64,000 bases of DNA, taken from assembly GCF_001676615.1 (NCBI RefSeq), contig NZ_LYXZ01000035.1:113117-177116 (forward strand), read 5' to 3'. A program made the translations under genes and the position numbers. The notes below the pieces were generated by a model, which was not told where the DNA came from, ran no database searches, and saw only the letters and a program-made list of their open reading frames with translations. The first letter of the stretch is position 1, and every line of letters starts with the position of its first letter. Below are positions 50,860-59,816 of this stretch, one piece after another. The stretch is from Labrys sp. WJW (GTDB lineage: Bacteria; Pseudomonadota; Alphaproteobacteria; Rhizobiales; Labraceae).

Positions 50860-51702
50860 ATGCAGTCCACCGAGAGATCATTCCTGACCCGCGTGCGGGA
50901 CATCCTCGACGAGCTTCCGCCAGCCGAACGGCGGCTCGGGGAATTCGTCTGTGATTTTCCCGGTGAACTGGCGAGCTACTCGGCATCGGAACTGGCGGCC
51001 CTGGCCCATGTCTCCAATGCCACGGTGACGCGCTTCGTGCGGCGTTTGGGCTATGAGACCTACGAGGAATCGCGCCGCCATGTCCGCCAGGAAAGGCAGA
51101 CCGGGTCGCGGCTGTTTCTTTCCAGTGCGGCGGACCCTGCTGCCGGCCAGTCGCTTTCCAGCCATGTCGGCCAGGCCATCGCCAATCTGGAGCAGACCTT
51201 TCTGTCGATCCGCGAAGCCCAGATCGATGCGGTGGTGGATGCCATGCTCGGCACGGGCAGGACCTGGGTCGTGGGCTTTCGCTCCAGCCAGCCCTTCGCC
51301 GCCTATCTGCAATGGCAGATGCTGCAGGTCATCGACAATATCGTCGCCATTCCCGGCCCGGGCCAGACGCTCGGCGAATATCTGGCGAGCATCGCCGCTG
51401 AAGACATGGTGGTGGTTTTCGCCCTGCGTCGCCGCATCGCCAAGCTGGACGATATCCTGGCGGCCATCGAGAGGCGGGGCGCCAAGCTGCTCTACATCAC
51501 CGATGAGGGTGCGCCTCTGCGATCCTCGGCACAATGGCATTTTCATTGCCAGACCCTGGCGCCCGGCCCCTTGTTCAACCACACGTCGGTGATGGCGCTC
51601 TGCCATCTCATCACCACCCGTGCCATCGAGAAGGCCGGTGCCGCCGGGCGCAGGCGCCTGCGCGACATCGAAACCTTCGGTGATGCGCTTGAGGAGCTGT
51701 AG
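50860..51702 (+). CDS. MurR/RpiR family transcriptional regulator
   Basis: This regulator has an N-terminal HTH_6 domain (LPPAERRLGEFVCDFPGELA, then LAALAHVSNATVTRFVRRLG) and a C-terminal SIS sugar-isomerase domain (about residues 125-260; WVVGFRSSQPFAAYLQWQML). ATG at 50860 (MQSTERSFLTRVRDIL, 280 residues) begins the conserved part. In-frame starts up to 35 codons upstream exist in an AT-rich stretch and no ribosome binding site is convincing for any. It probably controls the divergent MFS/racemase-like pair, responding to a phosphorylated or acidic metabolite. Confidence 0.9.
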   Translation: MQSTERSFLTRVRDILDELPPAERRLGEFVCDFPGELASYSASELAALAHVSNATVTRFVRRLGYETYEESRRHVRQERQTGSRLFLSSAADPAAGQSLSSHVGQAIANLEQTFLSIREAQIDAVVDAMLGTGRTWVVGFRSSQPFAAYLQWQMLQVIDNIVAIPGPGQTLGEYLASIAAEDMVVVFALRRRIAKLDDILAAIERRGAKLLYITDEGAPLRSSAQWHFHCQTLAPGPLFNHTSVMALCHLITTRAIEKAGAAGRRRLRDIETFGDALEEL

Positions 51703-51789
51703 TGGGAACGCCGCGCCCTCCGGCGAATGACTCTTGCCTTTATACCATCCTACCTCCAGCATGGGGTCTCACCGGCATAGGGGAGCTGC

Positions 51790-52251
51790 ATGTCGTTGCT
51801 CGGCGCTTTTCTGATCGGCGTGGTCGCGGGGCTGCGCACCTTCACCGCTCCTGCCGCTGTGAGTTGGGCGGCCTATCTGGGCTGGCTGCCGCTCGATGGC
51901 ACGCCGCTGGCCTTCCTCGGCCATCCCGTCACGCCCTATGTCTTCACAGCGCTGGCCCTTTTGGAGTTCGTAGGCGATCAACTGCCCTCGACACCCAGCC
52001 GCAAGGTGCCGATGCAATTCGGTGCCCGCCTCGTGAGCGGCGCGTTTAGCGGGGCTGCGATCGGATTTGCCAGCGGATCCTGGCTGGTCGGGCTCGTCGC
52101 GGGCGTGGTGGGTGCCATTGTCGGCACGCTGGGCGGCCATGAGTTCCGCCGGCGGCTGGCGCTTGCCTTCCGACGGGACCTGCCGGCCGCCCTTGTCGAG
52201 GACGCCGTGGCGGTCCTCGGGGCACTCCTGATCGTCAGGGCGCTGCTATGA
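51790..52251 (+). CDS. DUF4126 family membrane protein
   Basis: This 153-residue inner-membrane protein has about four helices. MSLLGAFLIGVVAGLRTFTA, with the conserved GLR, opens the first helix. Conserved SWAAYLGWLPLDGTPLAFLG and VGDQLPSTPSRKVPMQFGAR match the DUF4126 family. The last helix ends in LGALLIVRALL. It overlaps the following disulfide reductase gene by four bases (ATGA), implying linked expression. Function is unknown; a transport or redox partner role is possible. Confidence 0.82.
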   Translation: MSLLGAFLIGVVAGLRTFTAPAAVSWAAYLGWLPLDGTPLAFLGHPVTPYVFTALALLEFVGDQLPSTPSRKVPMQFGARLVSGAFSGAAIGFASGSWLVGLVAGVVGAIVGTLGGHEFRRRLALAFRRDLPAALVEDAVAVLGALLIVRALL

Positions 52252-53630
52252 GCAGCGAATTCGACGCCATCATCATCGGCGCCGGCCAGGCCGGCCCTTC
52301 CCTGGCGGGCCGCTTCAGTGCGGCGGGGCAGCGTGTTGCCGTGATCGAGCGCAAGCATGTCGGCGGGACCTGCGTCAACACCGGCTGCATGCCGACCAAG
52401 ACCCTGGTGGCCAGCGCCTACGCCGCCCATCTCGCGCGCCGGGCCGACGAGTACGGCGTGGTGCTGGGAAGCGGCGTCGGCGTCGACATGAAGAAGGTCT
52501 GGACCCGCAAGCAGGCGGTGACCATGAACGCCCGCACCGGGCTGGAGGGCTGGCTCGGCGGCATGGCGGGCTGCCGGCTGGTCCGGGGCCATGCCCGCTT
52601 CACCGGCCCCCATGAGATCGAGGTCGATGGTGAGCGCCTGAGCGCGCCGAAGATCTTCCTCAATGTCGGTGGGCGTGCCCTGGTGCCCGACATGCCGGGG
52701 CTTGCCGACATCGACTACCTCACCAACACCTCGATCGTCGAACTCGATACGCTGCCGGAGCATCTCATCGTGGTCGGTGGCAGCTATATCGCGCTCGAAT
52801 TCGCGCAGATGTATCGCCGCTTCGGCTCTGAGGTCACGGTGATCGAGCGTGGTCCGCGCCTGACCTCGCGGGAAGACCCCGATATTTCCGACGCCATTCG
52901 CGACATCCTGATCAAGGAGGGCATCGATATCCACCTCGGAGCGACGAACCTCTCCTTTGCCCGCGAGGACCGCGGCGTTGCCGTCACCGTGGCGGGGGAG
53001 GGGCAAAGCCCCGCGCGGATATCGGGCTCGCATGTGCTGATCGCCGTCGGCCGGGTGCCCAATACCGACGACCTCGGCCTGGACAGAGCAGGCGTGCACA
53101 CCGATGCCCGCGGATATGTCACGGTTGACGATCAACTGCGCAGCAATGTCGAGGGCATCTGGGCGCTCGGCGATTGCAACGGCAAGGGCGCCTTCACCCA
53201 CACTTCCTACAATGACTACGAGATCGTCGCCGCCAATCTGTTCGACGCCGATCCCCGCCGGGTCAGCGACCGCATCACCGCCTATGCCCTTTACATCGAT
53301 CCGCCCCTCGGGCGCATCGGACAGACCGAGGAGGAGGTGCGCCGCTCCGGGCGCAAGGCCCTGATCGGCAAGCGGCCGATGACGCGGGTCGGCCGGGCGG
53401 TCGAGAAGGGCGAGACTCAGGGCTTCATGAAGGTGATCGTCGATGCCGACAGCCACGCCATTCTCGGCGCCGCCATCCTCGGTGTCGGCGGCGACGAGGT
53501 CGTGCACGGCCTGCTCGACGGCATGTATGCCAAGGCACCCTACGCTACCATCCAGCGCGCCGTGCACATCCATCCGACCGTCTCGGAGCTCGTGCCGACC
53601 ATGATCGGCGAGATGCAGCCACTGGTGTAG
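52248..53630 (+). CDS. FAD-dependent pyridine nucleotide-disulfide oxidoreductase (mercuric reductase-like)
   Basis: This 460-residue flavoprotein has an FAD dinucleotide fold FDAIIIGAGQAGPSLAGRFS, redox cysteines GGTCVNTGCMPTKTL (near residues 41-55), an NAD(P) fold (HLIVVGGSYIALEFAQMYRR), FAD-binding GIWALGDCNGKGAFTH and a dimerisation domain ending VHIHPTVSELVPTM. It matches the mercuric reductase/dihydrolipoamide dehydrogenase class I family. No N-terminal heavy-metal domain and no merT/merP neighbours are present, so mercury reduction is not supported. It is coupled to the DUF4126 gene. Confidence 0.9.
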   Translation: MSSEFDAIIIGAGQAGPSLAGRFSAAGQRVAVIERKHVGGTCVNTGCMPTKTLVASAYAAHLARRADEYGVVLGSGVGVDMKKVWTRKQAVTMNARTGLEGWLGGMAGCRLVRGHARFTGPHEIEVDGERLSAPKIFLNVGGRALVPDMPGLADIDYLTNTSIVELDTLPEHLIVVGGSYIALEFAQMYRRFGSEVTVIERGPRLTSREDPDISDAIRDILIKEGIDIHLGATNLSFAREDRGVAVTVAGEGQSPARISGSHVLIAVGRVPNTDDLGLDRAGVHTDARGYVTVDDQLRSNVEGIWALGDCNGKGAFTHTSYNDYEIVAANLFDADPRRVSDRITAYALYIDPPLGRIGQTEEEVRRSGRKALIGKRPMTRVGRAVEKGETQGFMKVIVDADSHAILGAAILGVGGDEVVHGLLDGMYAKAPYATIQRAVHIHPTVSELVPTMIGEMQPLV

Positions 53631-53696
53631 GGGGCGTTTCTTGACGCTCGGCAGCGGAAGTGGCGTTTGCAGGGAAGAGCTGGAGTTTCGAAACAA

Positions 53697-54152
53697 CTAG
53701 GTTCCGGAAAGTACCCGTACAAAAATGCCATCAGCTGTTTCGATGGCAGGTGCAAAGCTCGGTTCCTGCGTCGAGCCAAAAATAAGTGCTACGAAAATGC
53801 GGCCGTCCCGATAGTAGCTCTCATCCGACACCTCGATCTCCTCCGGCTGTAGAATTGACCACACATCACCGTTCTCGGTGTTCCTGGTTTCGAAGGATAT
53901 TCCAGCCTCTCGATGACCTTTCACCATCGGCGTGGTCGCTTGCTGTTGGATCATCGACGCGCTCTTAACCACGGCAGTCAGCGCCGCTGCTTGCTGTTGT
54001 GACGGGCCTCCTCGCCCGGCTCGGACGATGAGGGCGAAAGGTTGCTCAAAGCATGAGAGTGTGATGCTGCCTCGCCAATACTCGACGCCGTATTCCTTCC
54101 CATAACGAAGATGGCCGAACGGAGAATGATTGATCTCCGTCACATTTGTCAT
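53697..54152 (-). CDS. Hypothetical protein in AT-richer island
   Basis: This 151-residue protein is not recognised. It begins MTNVTEINHSPFGHLRYGKE and contains YWRGSITLSCFEQPFALIVR and GGPSQQQAAALTAVVKSASM. The pattern is beta-rich with acidic patches and has no signal peptide or TM helix. ATG at 54152 was chosen because GAGGAG lies just upstream. Base composition and codon use are more AT-rich than the neighbours, including the flanks to about 54320, which suggests recent acquisition. It stands alone between a flavoprotein and an RpiR gene. Confidence 0.6.
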   Translation of the reverse strand: MTNVTEINHSPFGHLRYGKEYGVEYWRGSITLSCFEQPFALIVRAGRGGPSQQQAAALTAVVKSASMIQQQATTPMVKGHREAGISFETRNTENGDVWSILQPEEIEVSDESYYRDGRIFVALIFGSTQEPSFAPAIETADGIFVRVLSGT

Positions 54153-54320
54153 CGACTCCTCTGTATCCATTTGAGCACGGATAAATATTATCATTGCGCT
54201 GTAGAATTTCGCTAAGAAATATCCTGAGCTAGGAGCCTGTTTACGGTCAAAAACCGAAATGGCACAGCGCAAAGCAATAGTGAGGAAACGAGATACAACG
54301 TGTCTCTCTGCAAATATTTG

Positions 54321-55271
54321 CTAATCCCCTAACGGCTCCATCTCCCTACCCGCCCGCCGGATCTGCACATTGTATTTGACGCGGCGCAGCGTCTCGCGGG
54401 CCGAACCGCCGAGCTTGTAGCCGGTGGCCGTCGCCATCAGGTCGATCAGGGTCAGGAAGGCGAAGCGCAGGGCCGTGGGCTTGAGCGTGTCGGCATATTC
54501 GGGCACGGCCACGGTCAACCTGACGTCGCAGGCGCGGGCGAGGTCGGTGTCGGGGGCGGTGACGCAGATGATGGTGGCCCGGTATTGGCGGGCGATCTCG
54601 ACCGCCTCCACCACCTCGCGCGTGCGCCCGGTTGCCGAGATCGCGATCACCACGTCTTTCGGCTTCAGGGTCGAGGCCGTCATGCGCATCACATAGGGAT
54701 CGATATGGGCTGATACCGCGATGCCATAGCGAAAGAGGCGATATTGCGTCTCCTGCGCCAGGGCGGAAGCGCTGCCGCCGAGGCCGAAAACGGCGATCTG
54801 GCGAGCGCCGGCGATCAGGTCGGCCGCTTTCTGCAGTTCTGCTGGATCGAGCTGGCGCTCGGTCGCCTCGATCGCGCGATGGGCCTCGCCGAACACGGCG
54901 TTCCAGAACGGCAGGCCGTTATCGGCATGAGCGCCCGATTTGCCGAGATAGAGCGTGCCGACCACCAGGCTCTGGGCGAGGCGCAGCTTGAAGTCCCTGA
55001 CGCCCTCGCAACCGATGGCACGGCAGAAGCGGGTGACGGTCGGTTCGCTCACTCCGGCGCGCCTGGCGAGTTCGCCATTGGAGGCGGCGACGGCGGCCTC
55101 GACATCCTCGAGGACCACGTCGGCGACACGCCGCTCGGCTGGGCGCAAATCGCCATAGGCGTCCTTCACCAGGGAAATGATGTCGGGGATATGGGTCACG
55201 CGCTCGGAGGCGGCATTGACCGGCTCGCTCGCCTTGTCGCGCCGGGGTGCTCGCTTCCTGTCCTGGCTCAT
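54321..55271 (-). CDS. MurR/RpiR family transcriptional regulator
   Basis: This 316-residue regulator begins with a basic tail (MSQDRKRAPRRDKASEPVNA). An HTH_6 domain follows (LRPAERRVADVVLEDVEAAV, GELARRAGVSEPTVTRFCRA), then a SIS domain (QIAVFGLGGSASALAQETQY). ATG at 55271 was chosen over a frame extending 24 codons into the promoter region. It is divergent from an ABC importer/amidase operon. The intergenic region contains three copies of GTAGGAnnnTTACA-like boxes, its probable operators. Confidence 0.93.
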   Translation of the reverse strand: MSQDRKRAPRRDKASEPVNAASERVTHIPDIISLVKDAYGDLRPAERRVADVVLEDVEAAVAASNGELARRAGVSEPTVTRFCRAIGCEGVRDFKLRLAQSLVVGTLYLGKSGAHADNGLPFWNAVFGEAHRAIEATERQLDPAELQKAADLIAGARQIAVFGLGGSASALAQETQYRLFRYGIAVSAHIDPYVMRMTASTLKPKDVVIAISATGRTREVVEAVEIARQYRATIICVTAPDTDLARACDVRLTVAVPEYADTLKPTALRFAFLTLIDLMATATGYKLGGSARETLRRVKYNVQIRRAGREMEPLGD

Positions 55272-55326
55272 CAGGCGTTTCTCCCTGGGATTCAAAGCCG
55301 CGCAGGCACGAGGCAGCGCGGCCCAT

Positions 55327-55454
55327 GTAGGAAAGTAACACAACCTTCATGTTGGAATAACATAAGAAAATTCCGATAGATAGAAGGTGTTTCGGTGGAC
55401 TGGTCTTGTAATGGTCCTACCATATGCTTGACACTCAAGTAGGATAGTTACACA
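55327..55454. promoter_or_regulatory. Three RpiR boxes (GTAGGAnnnTTACA)
   Basis: GTAGGAAAGTAACACA (55327-55342) and GTAGGATAGTTACACA (55439-55454) are direct repeats matching at 14 of 16 bases. TGTAATGGTCCTAC (55407-55420) is the same box reversed, so boxes two and three form a wide inverted repeat. A TTGACA at 55428-55433 lies between those two. They occupy both sides of the divergent region and probably control the RpiR gene and the importer operon. Confidence 0.75.
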
Positions 55455-55510
55455 GTGCCCGTGCGATGAGATGGCCCTTGAGGGCCACGGCGCATTCTCC
55501 GAGGGATGGA

Positions 55511-56329
55511 ATGAAAACGGGGCTGGCATCACACCCGAAGCTTGCCGTGCGGGAGGCAAGCAAGGCCTATCACACCGCTTCGGGCAATCTCGTCGCGCTG
55601 GACCGTTGCAGCATCGATATCCAAGCCAATCAGATCGTCTCCATCGTCGGGCCCTCGGGCTGTGGCAAGACCACTTTGCTGTGGTCGATGTCCGGCCTTC
55701 ACCGCCTCTCAAGTGGCGAGATCAGGCTGGACGGCAAGGCGATCACCGGTCCGCATCCCGATATCGGCCTCGTCTTCCAGGAGGCCAACCTGCTGCCCTG
55801 GCGCAATCTCGACGCCAACATCGCCTTTCCCTTCGAGATCAAGGGTACCCGTCCCGACCGGGCCTGGATCGACCACCTCCTGCAGCGCGTCGGCCTCGCC
55901 GGTTTTGGCGGCAAGTTTCCGCGCGAGCTTTCCGGCGGCATGCAGCAGCGGGCCTCCATCGTGCGCGCTCTATCGCTCAAGCCCTCGGTTTTGCTGATGG
56001 ACGAGCCTTTCGGTGCGCTCGACAGCTTCACCCGCGAGGAGATGAACCGGCTGGTCGAGGAGATCTGGCTCGATCGGCCGACCACCATCGTCTTCATCAC
56101 CCACAGCATCGAGGAAGCCATCTTCCTGTCGGACAGGGTGATCGTGATGAGTGCCAGGCCCGGGCGGGTGGCGAAAGAATATGAGGTGCCGTTCGCGCGC
56201 CCGCGTTCCCTGGAAATCATGGCCACCAAGGACGTCTTCGACCTGCAGAACGCCATCAAGCTGGACATCGTCGGCGGCCGCACCAGCCAGATGCAGGCGC
56301 CGCTGCGAAGCGCCGTAGCCGCAAGCTGA
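55511..56329 (+). CDS. ABC transporter ATP-binding protein (SsuB/TauB-like)
   Basis: This 272-residue ATPase has Walker A GPSGCGKTTLLWSM, Q-loop VFQEANLLPWRNL, signature LSGGMQQRASIVRAL, Walker B VLLMDEPFGALD and H-loop ITHSIEEA. The LLPWRNL Q-loop is diagnostic of the nitrate/sulfonate/taurine import group. ATG at 55511 gives MKTGLASHPKLAVREASKAY; a longer frame starts 15 codons upstream. It is the first gene of an operon with permease, binding protein, oxidoreductase and amidase. Confidence 0.93.
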   Translation: MKTGLASHPKLAVREASKAYHTASGNLVALDRCSIDIQANQIVSIVGPSGCGKTTLLWSMSGLHRLSSGEIRLDGKAITGPHPDIGLVFQEANLLPWRNLDANIAFPFEIKGTRPDRAWIDHLLQRVGLAGFGGKFPRELSGGMQQRASIVRALSLKPSVLLMDEPFGALDSFTREEMNRLVEEIWLDRPTTIVFITHSIEEAIFLSDRVIVMSARPGRVAKEYEVPFARPRSLEIMATKDVFDLQNAIKLDIVGGRTSQMQAPLRSAVAAS

Positions 56330-56339
56330 GGACATCGCC

Positions 56340-57200
56340 GTGAGTGACGCCGTTCCCCAATTCTCCAAGGCCAAGTCCTTCTCCAAGGCAAGTTCCGGCG
56401 ACGGCCAGGATGTCAGCCTCACCAATCTTTCGGCCTTTGCCGCGGGGCCCGGCATCAAGTCCGGCTTCGAGATCGCCGCGATCGTCGCCGTTGCCGTGAT
56501 CCTGATCGGGGGCGCCGAGTTGGCGCTCAGGCTGTTCAAGGTGCCGCTCTACATCATGCCGCCGCCGAGCGCGATCGTCACGGCGCTGTTCACCGAGTTC
56601 CCGCTGATCCTGCCGCATCTCGGCTACACGCTGGTGGAACTGGGCGGCGGCTTTGCCATCGGGGCCTGCATCGGCCTGATCCTCGCTGCCGTGATCACCC
56701 AGTTCCCCTTCGCCGAGAAGATCATCGCGCCCTATATCCTGCTGCTGGTGACCACGCCGATGCTGGCCTTGGTGCCGCTGCTCATCCTTCGCTTCGGCTT
56801 CGGCTATACGCCGAGGATCATCGCAGTGGCTCTGGCCGCCGGCCCGATGGTGATGATCAACGCCGCCACCGGCTTCCGGCGGGTCGACAATGCCAAGATC
56901 GCGCTCGCCCGCTCCTATGGCGCCTCGACCCTGCAGATCTTCTGGAAGATCCGGGCGCCGATGGCCCTGCCGATGATCCTCGTCGGCCTGATGATCGGCG
57001 CCATCTTCGGCCTGCTGACGGCGGTCGGCGCCGAAATGGTCGGCGGTGGCTTCGGGCTTGGCAACCGGCTGACGACCTATTCCTCGATGATCCAGATGCC
57101 GCAATTCTTCGCGGTGGTTCTGGTGCTCTCCATCCTCGGCATCCTGATTTATGTGCTGTTCTTCCTGATCGGCAAGAAATGGGCGAGCTGGGAAGCCTGA
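56340..57200 (+). CDS. ABC transporter permease (SsuC/TauC-like)
   Basis: This 286-residue permease starts with GTG after GAGGA. A hydrophilic N-terminus of about 40 residues precedes TM1. The EAA-type loop ARSYGASTLQIFWKIRAPMALP (about residues 190-210) and the early PPPSAIVTALFTEFPLILPH are typical of the sulfonate/taurine/pyrimidine-type permeases. It follows the ATPase gene by ten bases. A single permease gene implies a homodimer. Confidence 0.92.
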   Translation: MSDAVPQFSKAKSFSKASSGDGQDVSLTNLSAFAAGPGIKSGFEIAAIVAVAVILIGGAELALRLFKVPLYIMPPPSAIVTALFTEFPLILPHLGYTLVELGGGFAIGACIGLILAAVITQFPFAEKIIAPYILLLVTTPMLALVPLLILRFGFGYTPRIIAVALAAGPMVMINAATGFRRVDNAKIALARSYGASTLQIFWKIRAPMALPMILVGLMIGAIFGLLTAVGAEMVGGGFGLGNRLTTYSSMIQMPQFFAVVLVLSILGILIYVLFFLIGKKWASWEA

Positions 57201-57293
57201 GCAGGAAAGCCAACGATAGCAAGGCGTTAGAACGAAAAGACCACACGCCATTCGAACTGCCGGAAACAGGCAGGACCCAACCGGAGGAAGCCC

Positions 57294-58478
57294 GTGACGA
57301 AGAACGAGATCGCATCGATGAAGCCGGACATGACAAGACTTGGTGTGAACCGGCGCTATTTCCTGCAGGTGAGCGCCGGCGGCCTGGTGACGGCGACAGC
57401 GCTTGGCGCTTCCGGCCTGCTGACGCCAGCACGGGCCGCCGCCTATGAGAAATTCACCTGGATCTCGCCGCGCGGCACGCTGGAAGTGCTCGACGACTAT
57501 CCCTATTGGGCGGCGAAGAAGGCCGGCTATTTCGGCGATCTCGCCACGGACATGCAGCCTGGGCCCTCCGACGGCACGGCGACGGTGAAATTCGTCGATG
57601 TCGGCCAGGCCGACATGGGCTTCCCGTCCCCCGGCGTGTTTTCCTTCGCCATCCAGAACGGCATGAAGCTCAAATCCGTGTTCCACATGGGGGCACGCGA
57701 CACGTTCAGCTTCGCCTTCCGCAAGGGCGAGGGCACCAAGGACCTCAAGACGCTGGAGGGCAAGACCATCCTGCTCGGTTCGGCTGCCTGGCAGGCGATC
57801 ACCGATCCGCTGCTGGCCGCGCAGGGCGTCGACGTCAAGAAGGTGAAATATGTCGAGGCCGGCTGGCCGACCTGGGGCACGGCGCTGGCCGGCGGCCAGG
57901 GCGATGCGGCCCTGTCCTGGGAAGGGCTCAGGGCGGAATGGATCGCCAAGGGACTCAGCTTCGACTACTGGCTCGGCGTCCAGCATTCGAAATTCCCGGC
58001 CAATACCTTCGTGGTGCGCAGCGCCGATCTCGAGGATCCCGATCGCAAGGCTTTCCTGGAGAAATATCTGCGCGGCTGGGCCATGGGGCTGGAATTCGGC
58101 TACCAGAACCCGCGGGCGGCCGTGGAGGCGGTGTTCGAGCAGTTCCCGACGCTCGCCAGCAATCTCGGTCCGGAACTCGGCACCACCTCGATCCTGCAGC
58201 AGGTCAACGTCTTCCGCGGCGACATGGACAAGCGCGGCGGCTGGGGCTGGCACGACATGGCGAGCTGGCAGGCCTTCTTCGACCAGATCCACAAGATCGG
58301 CCAGATCACCGCACCGGTGAAGGCGGAGGACGTGCTCACCAACGACCTGATCAAGCCGGCCAATGATTTCGACAAGGCCAAGGTCAAGGCCGACGCCGAT
58401 GGCGCCAAGCTTTCGGACGGCTTCGCCAAGGTCGATGTCGAGAAGATCAAGGCACATCTCTTCGACGGGGCCCTTTAA
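57294..58478 (+). CDS. ABC substrate-binding protein (SsuA/NMT1-like), Tat-exported
   Basis: This 394-residue periplasmic binding protein starts with GTG after GGAGGAAG. It has a twin-arginine leader (VNRRYFLQVSAGGLVTATAL), cleaved near TPARAAA. The mature part begins KFTWISPRGTLEVLDDYPYW and contains the NMT1-like GQADMGFPSPGVFSFAIQNG. This fold binds sulfonates, nitrile or formyl-pyrimidine compounds in different branches. The amidase and Gfo/Idh/MocA oxidoreductase downstream suggest an amide or modified sugar-like ligand. Confidence 0.9.
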   Translation: MTKNEIASMKPDMTRLGVNRRYFLQVSAGGLVTATALGASGLLTPARAAAYEKFTWISPRGTLEVLDDYPYWAAKKAGYFGDLATDMQPGPSDGTATVKFVDVGQADMGFPSPGVFSFAIQNGMKLKSVFHMGARDTFSFAFRKGEGTKDLKTLEGKTILLGSAAWQAITDPLLAAQGVDVKKVKYVEAGWPTWGTALAGGQGDAALSWEGLRAEWIAKGLSFDYWLGVQHSKFPANTFVVRSADLEDPDRKAFLEKYLRGWAMGLEFGYQNPRAAVEAVFEQFPTLASNLGPELGTTSILQQVNVFRGDMDKRGGWGWHDMASWQAFFDQIHKIGQITAPVKAEDVLTNDLIKPANDFDKAKVKADADGAKLSDGFAKVDVEKIKAHLFDGAL

Positions 58479-58488
58479 GGGGAGTTCC

Positions 58489-58619
58489 GTCATCCCGCGC
58501 GCATAGCAGCACGAAATGATGCAATGCAGATGCGGGACCGCATCCAGGGTTCGCATCATTCTGATAGCGGTCCTGGATCTGCGCGGCATCACTTCGTGCT
58601 GCAGCGCGTCCGGGATGAC
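58489..58619. repeat. Palindromic repeat, GTCATCCCG type
   Basis: GTCATCCCG (58489-58497) and CGGGATGAC (58611-58619) frame a 131-base fold-back. Inner complementary parts are GCAGCACGAA..TGATGC and TTCGTGCTGC, and CAGATGCGG..CCGCATCCAGG with CCTGGATCTGCG. It lies within the importer operon, between the binding protein and oxidoreductase genes. Confidence 0.8.
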
Positions 58620-58664
58620 CCGCGGTTCACATCGGCGCAAGACATCTAGGTATCGGGAGGACGC

Positions 58665-59750
58665 ATGTCCGATAAGGTCAGGATTCTCGTGGTGGGGCTC
58701 GGCAATATGGGGGCCTCCCATGCCAGCGCCTATCATCGCAATGATGGTTTCGAGATCGTCGGCATCATGAGCCGCTCGATCAAGTCGAAGCCCGTGCCGG
58801 CCGAACTCGAAGGCTATCCGCTGTTCGAGGATTACGAGGCGGCCCTGAAGGAGACCAGGCCCGATGCCGTCTCGATCAATTCGTGGCCGAACACCCATGC
58901 CGACTACGCGCTGAAGGCGATCGAGGCCGGCTGCCATGTCTTCATGGAAAAGCCGATCGCCACCAGTATCGAGGATGCCGAGAAGGTGGTGGCCGCCGCA
59001 GTTGCGAAAAATCGCAAGCTGGTGCTCGGCTATATCCTGCGCGTGCATCCTTCCTGGGTGAAGTTCATCGAGATGGGCCGGACCCTGGGCAAGCCTTTGG
59101 TGATGCGCCTCAACCTCAACCAGCAGAGCAGCGGCCCGGCCTGGCACTGGCACAAGAACCTGATCGATTCCCTGATCCCGATCGTCGATTGCGGCGTGCA
59201 TTATGTCGATGTGATGTGCCAGCTCACCGGCGCCCGGCCGCTGCGCGTGCACGGCATCGGCGCCAAGCTCTGGCAGGAGGCGGCCCAGCAGAATTACGGC
59301 CACCTGCACGTCACCTTCGACGATGGCTCGGTCGGCTGGTATGAGGCCGGCTGGGGCCCGATGATGAGCGAGATCGCCTATTTCGTGAAGGACGTCATCG
59401 GGCCGGAGGGGGCGGTCTCGATCGTGGCCGGCCAGAATGAGAGTGCCAAACAGGGCGAGGAGCTCTCCGATTCCGCCGACATCGATCGCCATACCAAGAC
59501 CGATGCCATCAAGATCCACTACGCCAAGGTCGACGCCGACAAGAATTTCGCCAAGCCGGACGAGATCTTCAGCATGGAGGACGAGCCGGGGCACCAGGAA
59601 TTGTGCGACCGCGAGCAGGCCTATTTCCTCAAGGCGATCCGCGAGGACCTCGATCTCACCGAGGCCATGGCGGCGGCGGTGAACAGCCTGCGCATCGTGC
59701 TGGCCGCCGAACAAAGCATCCGGGAACAGCGGGCGATCGAGCTCGGCTGA
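58665..59750 (+). CDS. Gfo/Idh/MocA family oxidoreductase
   Basis: This 361-residue NAD(P)-dependent oxidoreductase has Rossmann motif VRILVVGLGNMGASHASAYH at the start, the family lysine in HVFMEKPIATSIEDAEKVV (about residue 95), and a C-terminal beta-sheet domain with VDCGVHYVDVMCQLTGARP. Substrates in this family are sugars, inositols and related cyclic polyols. GGGAGGACGC precedes the ATG. It is downstream of the importer genes and upstream of the amidase, so it probably acts on the imported compound. Confidence 0.92.
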   Translation: MSDKVRILVVGLGNMGASHASAYHRNDGFEIVGIMSRSIKSKPVPAELEGYPLFEDYEAALKETRPDAVSINSWPNTHADYALKAIEAGCHVFMEKPIATSIEDAEKVVAAAVAKNRKLVLGYILRVHPSWVKFIEMGRTLGKPLVMRLNLNQQSSGPAWHWHKNLIDSLIPIVDCGVHYVDVMCQLTGARPLRVHGIGAKLWQEAAQQNYGHLHVTFDDGSVGWYEAGWGPMMSEIAYFVKDVIGPEGAVSIVAGQNESAKQGEELSDSADIDRHTKTDAIKIHYAKVDADKNFAKPDEIFSMEDEPGHQELCDREQAYFLKAIREDLDLTEAMAAAVNSLRIVLAAEQSIREQRAIELG

Positions 59751-59816
59751 TCGGTCCGGCGCGTGCCATTAGCACGCGACACGCCCTAGCTATTTCATCA
59801 CCAAGGAAAGATCGTC

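Noticed and set aside
52248..53630. Mercury resistance operon
   Set aside because: The flavoprotein has the CVNTGC redox pair but no metal-binding N-terminal domain and no merR, merT or merP neighbours.
56256..59714. 1152-codon open frame on the minus strand across the importer operon
   Set aside because: It runs antisense through at least four well-supported genes and a repeat; the translated sequence has no recognisable domain and is rich in H, D, G and R, as expected of reversed GC-rich codons.
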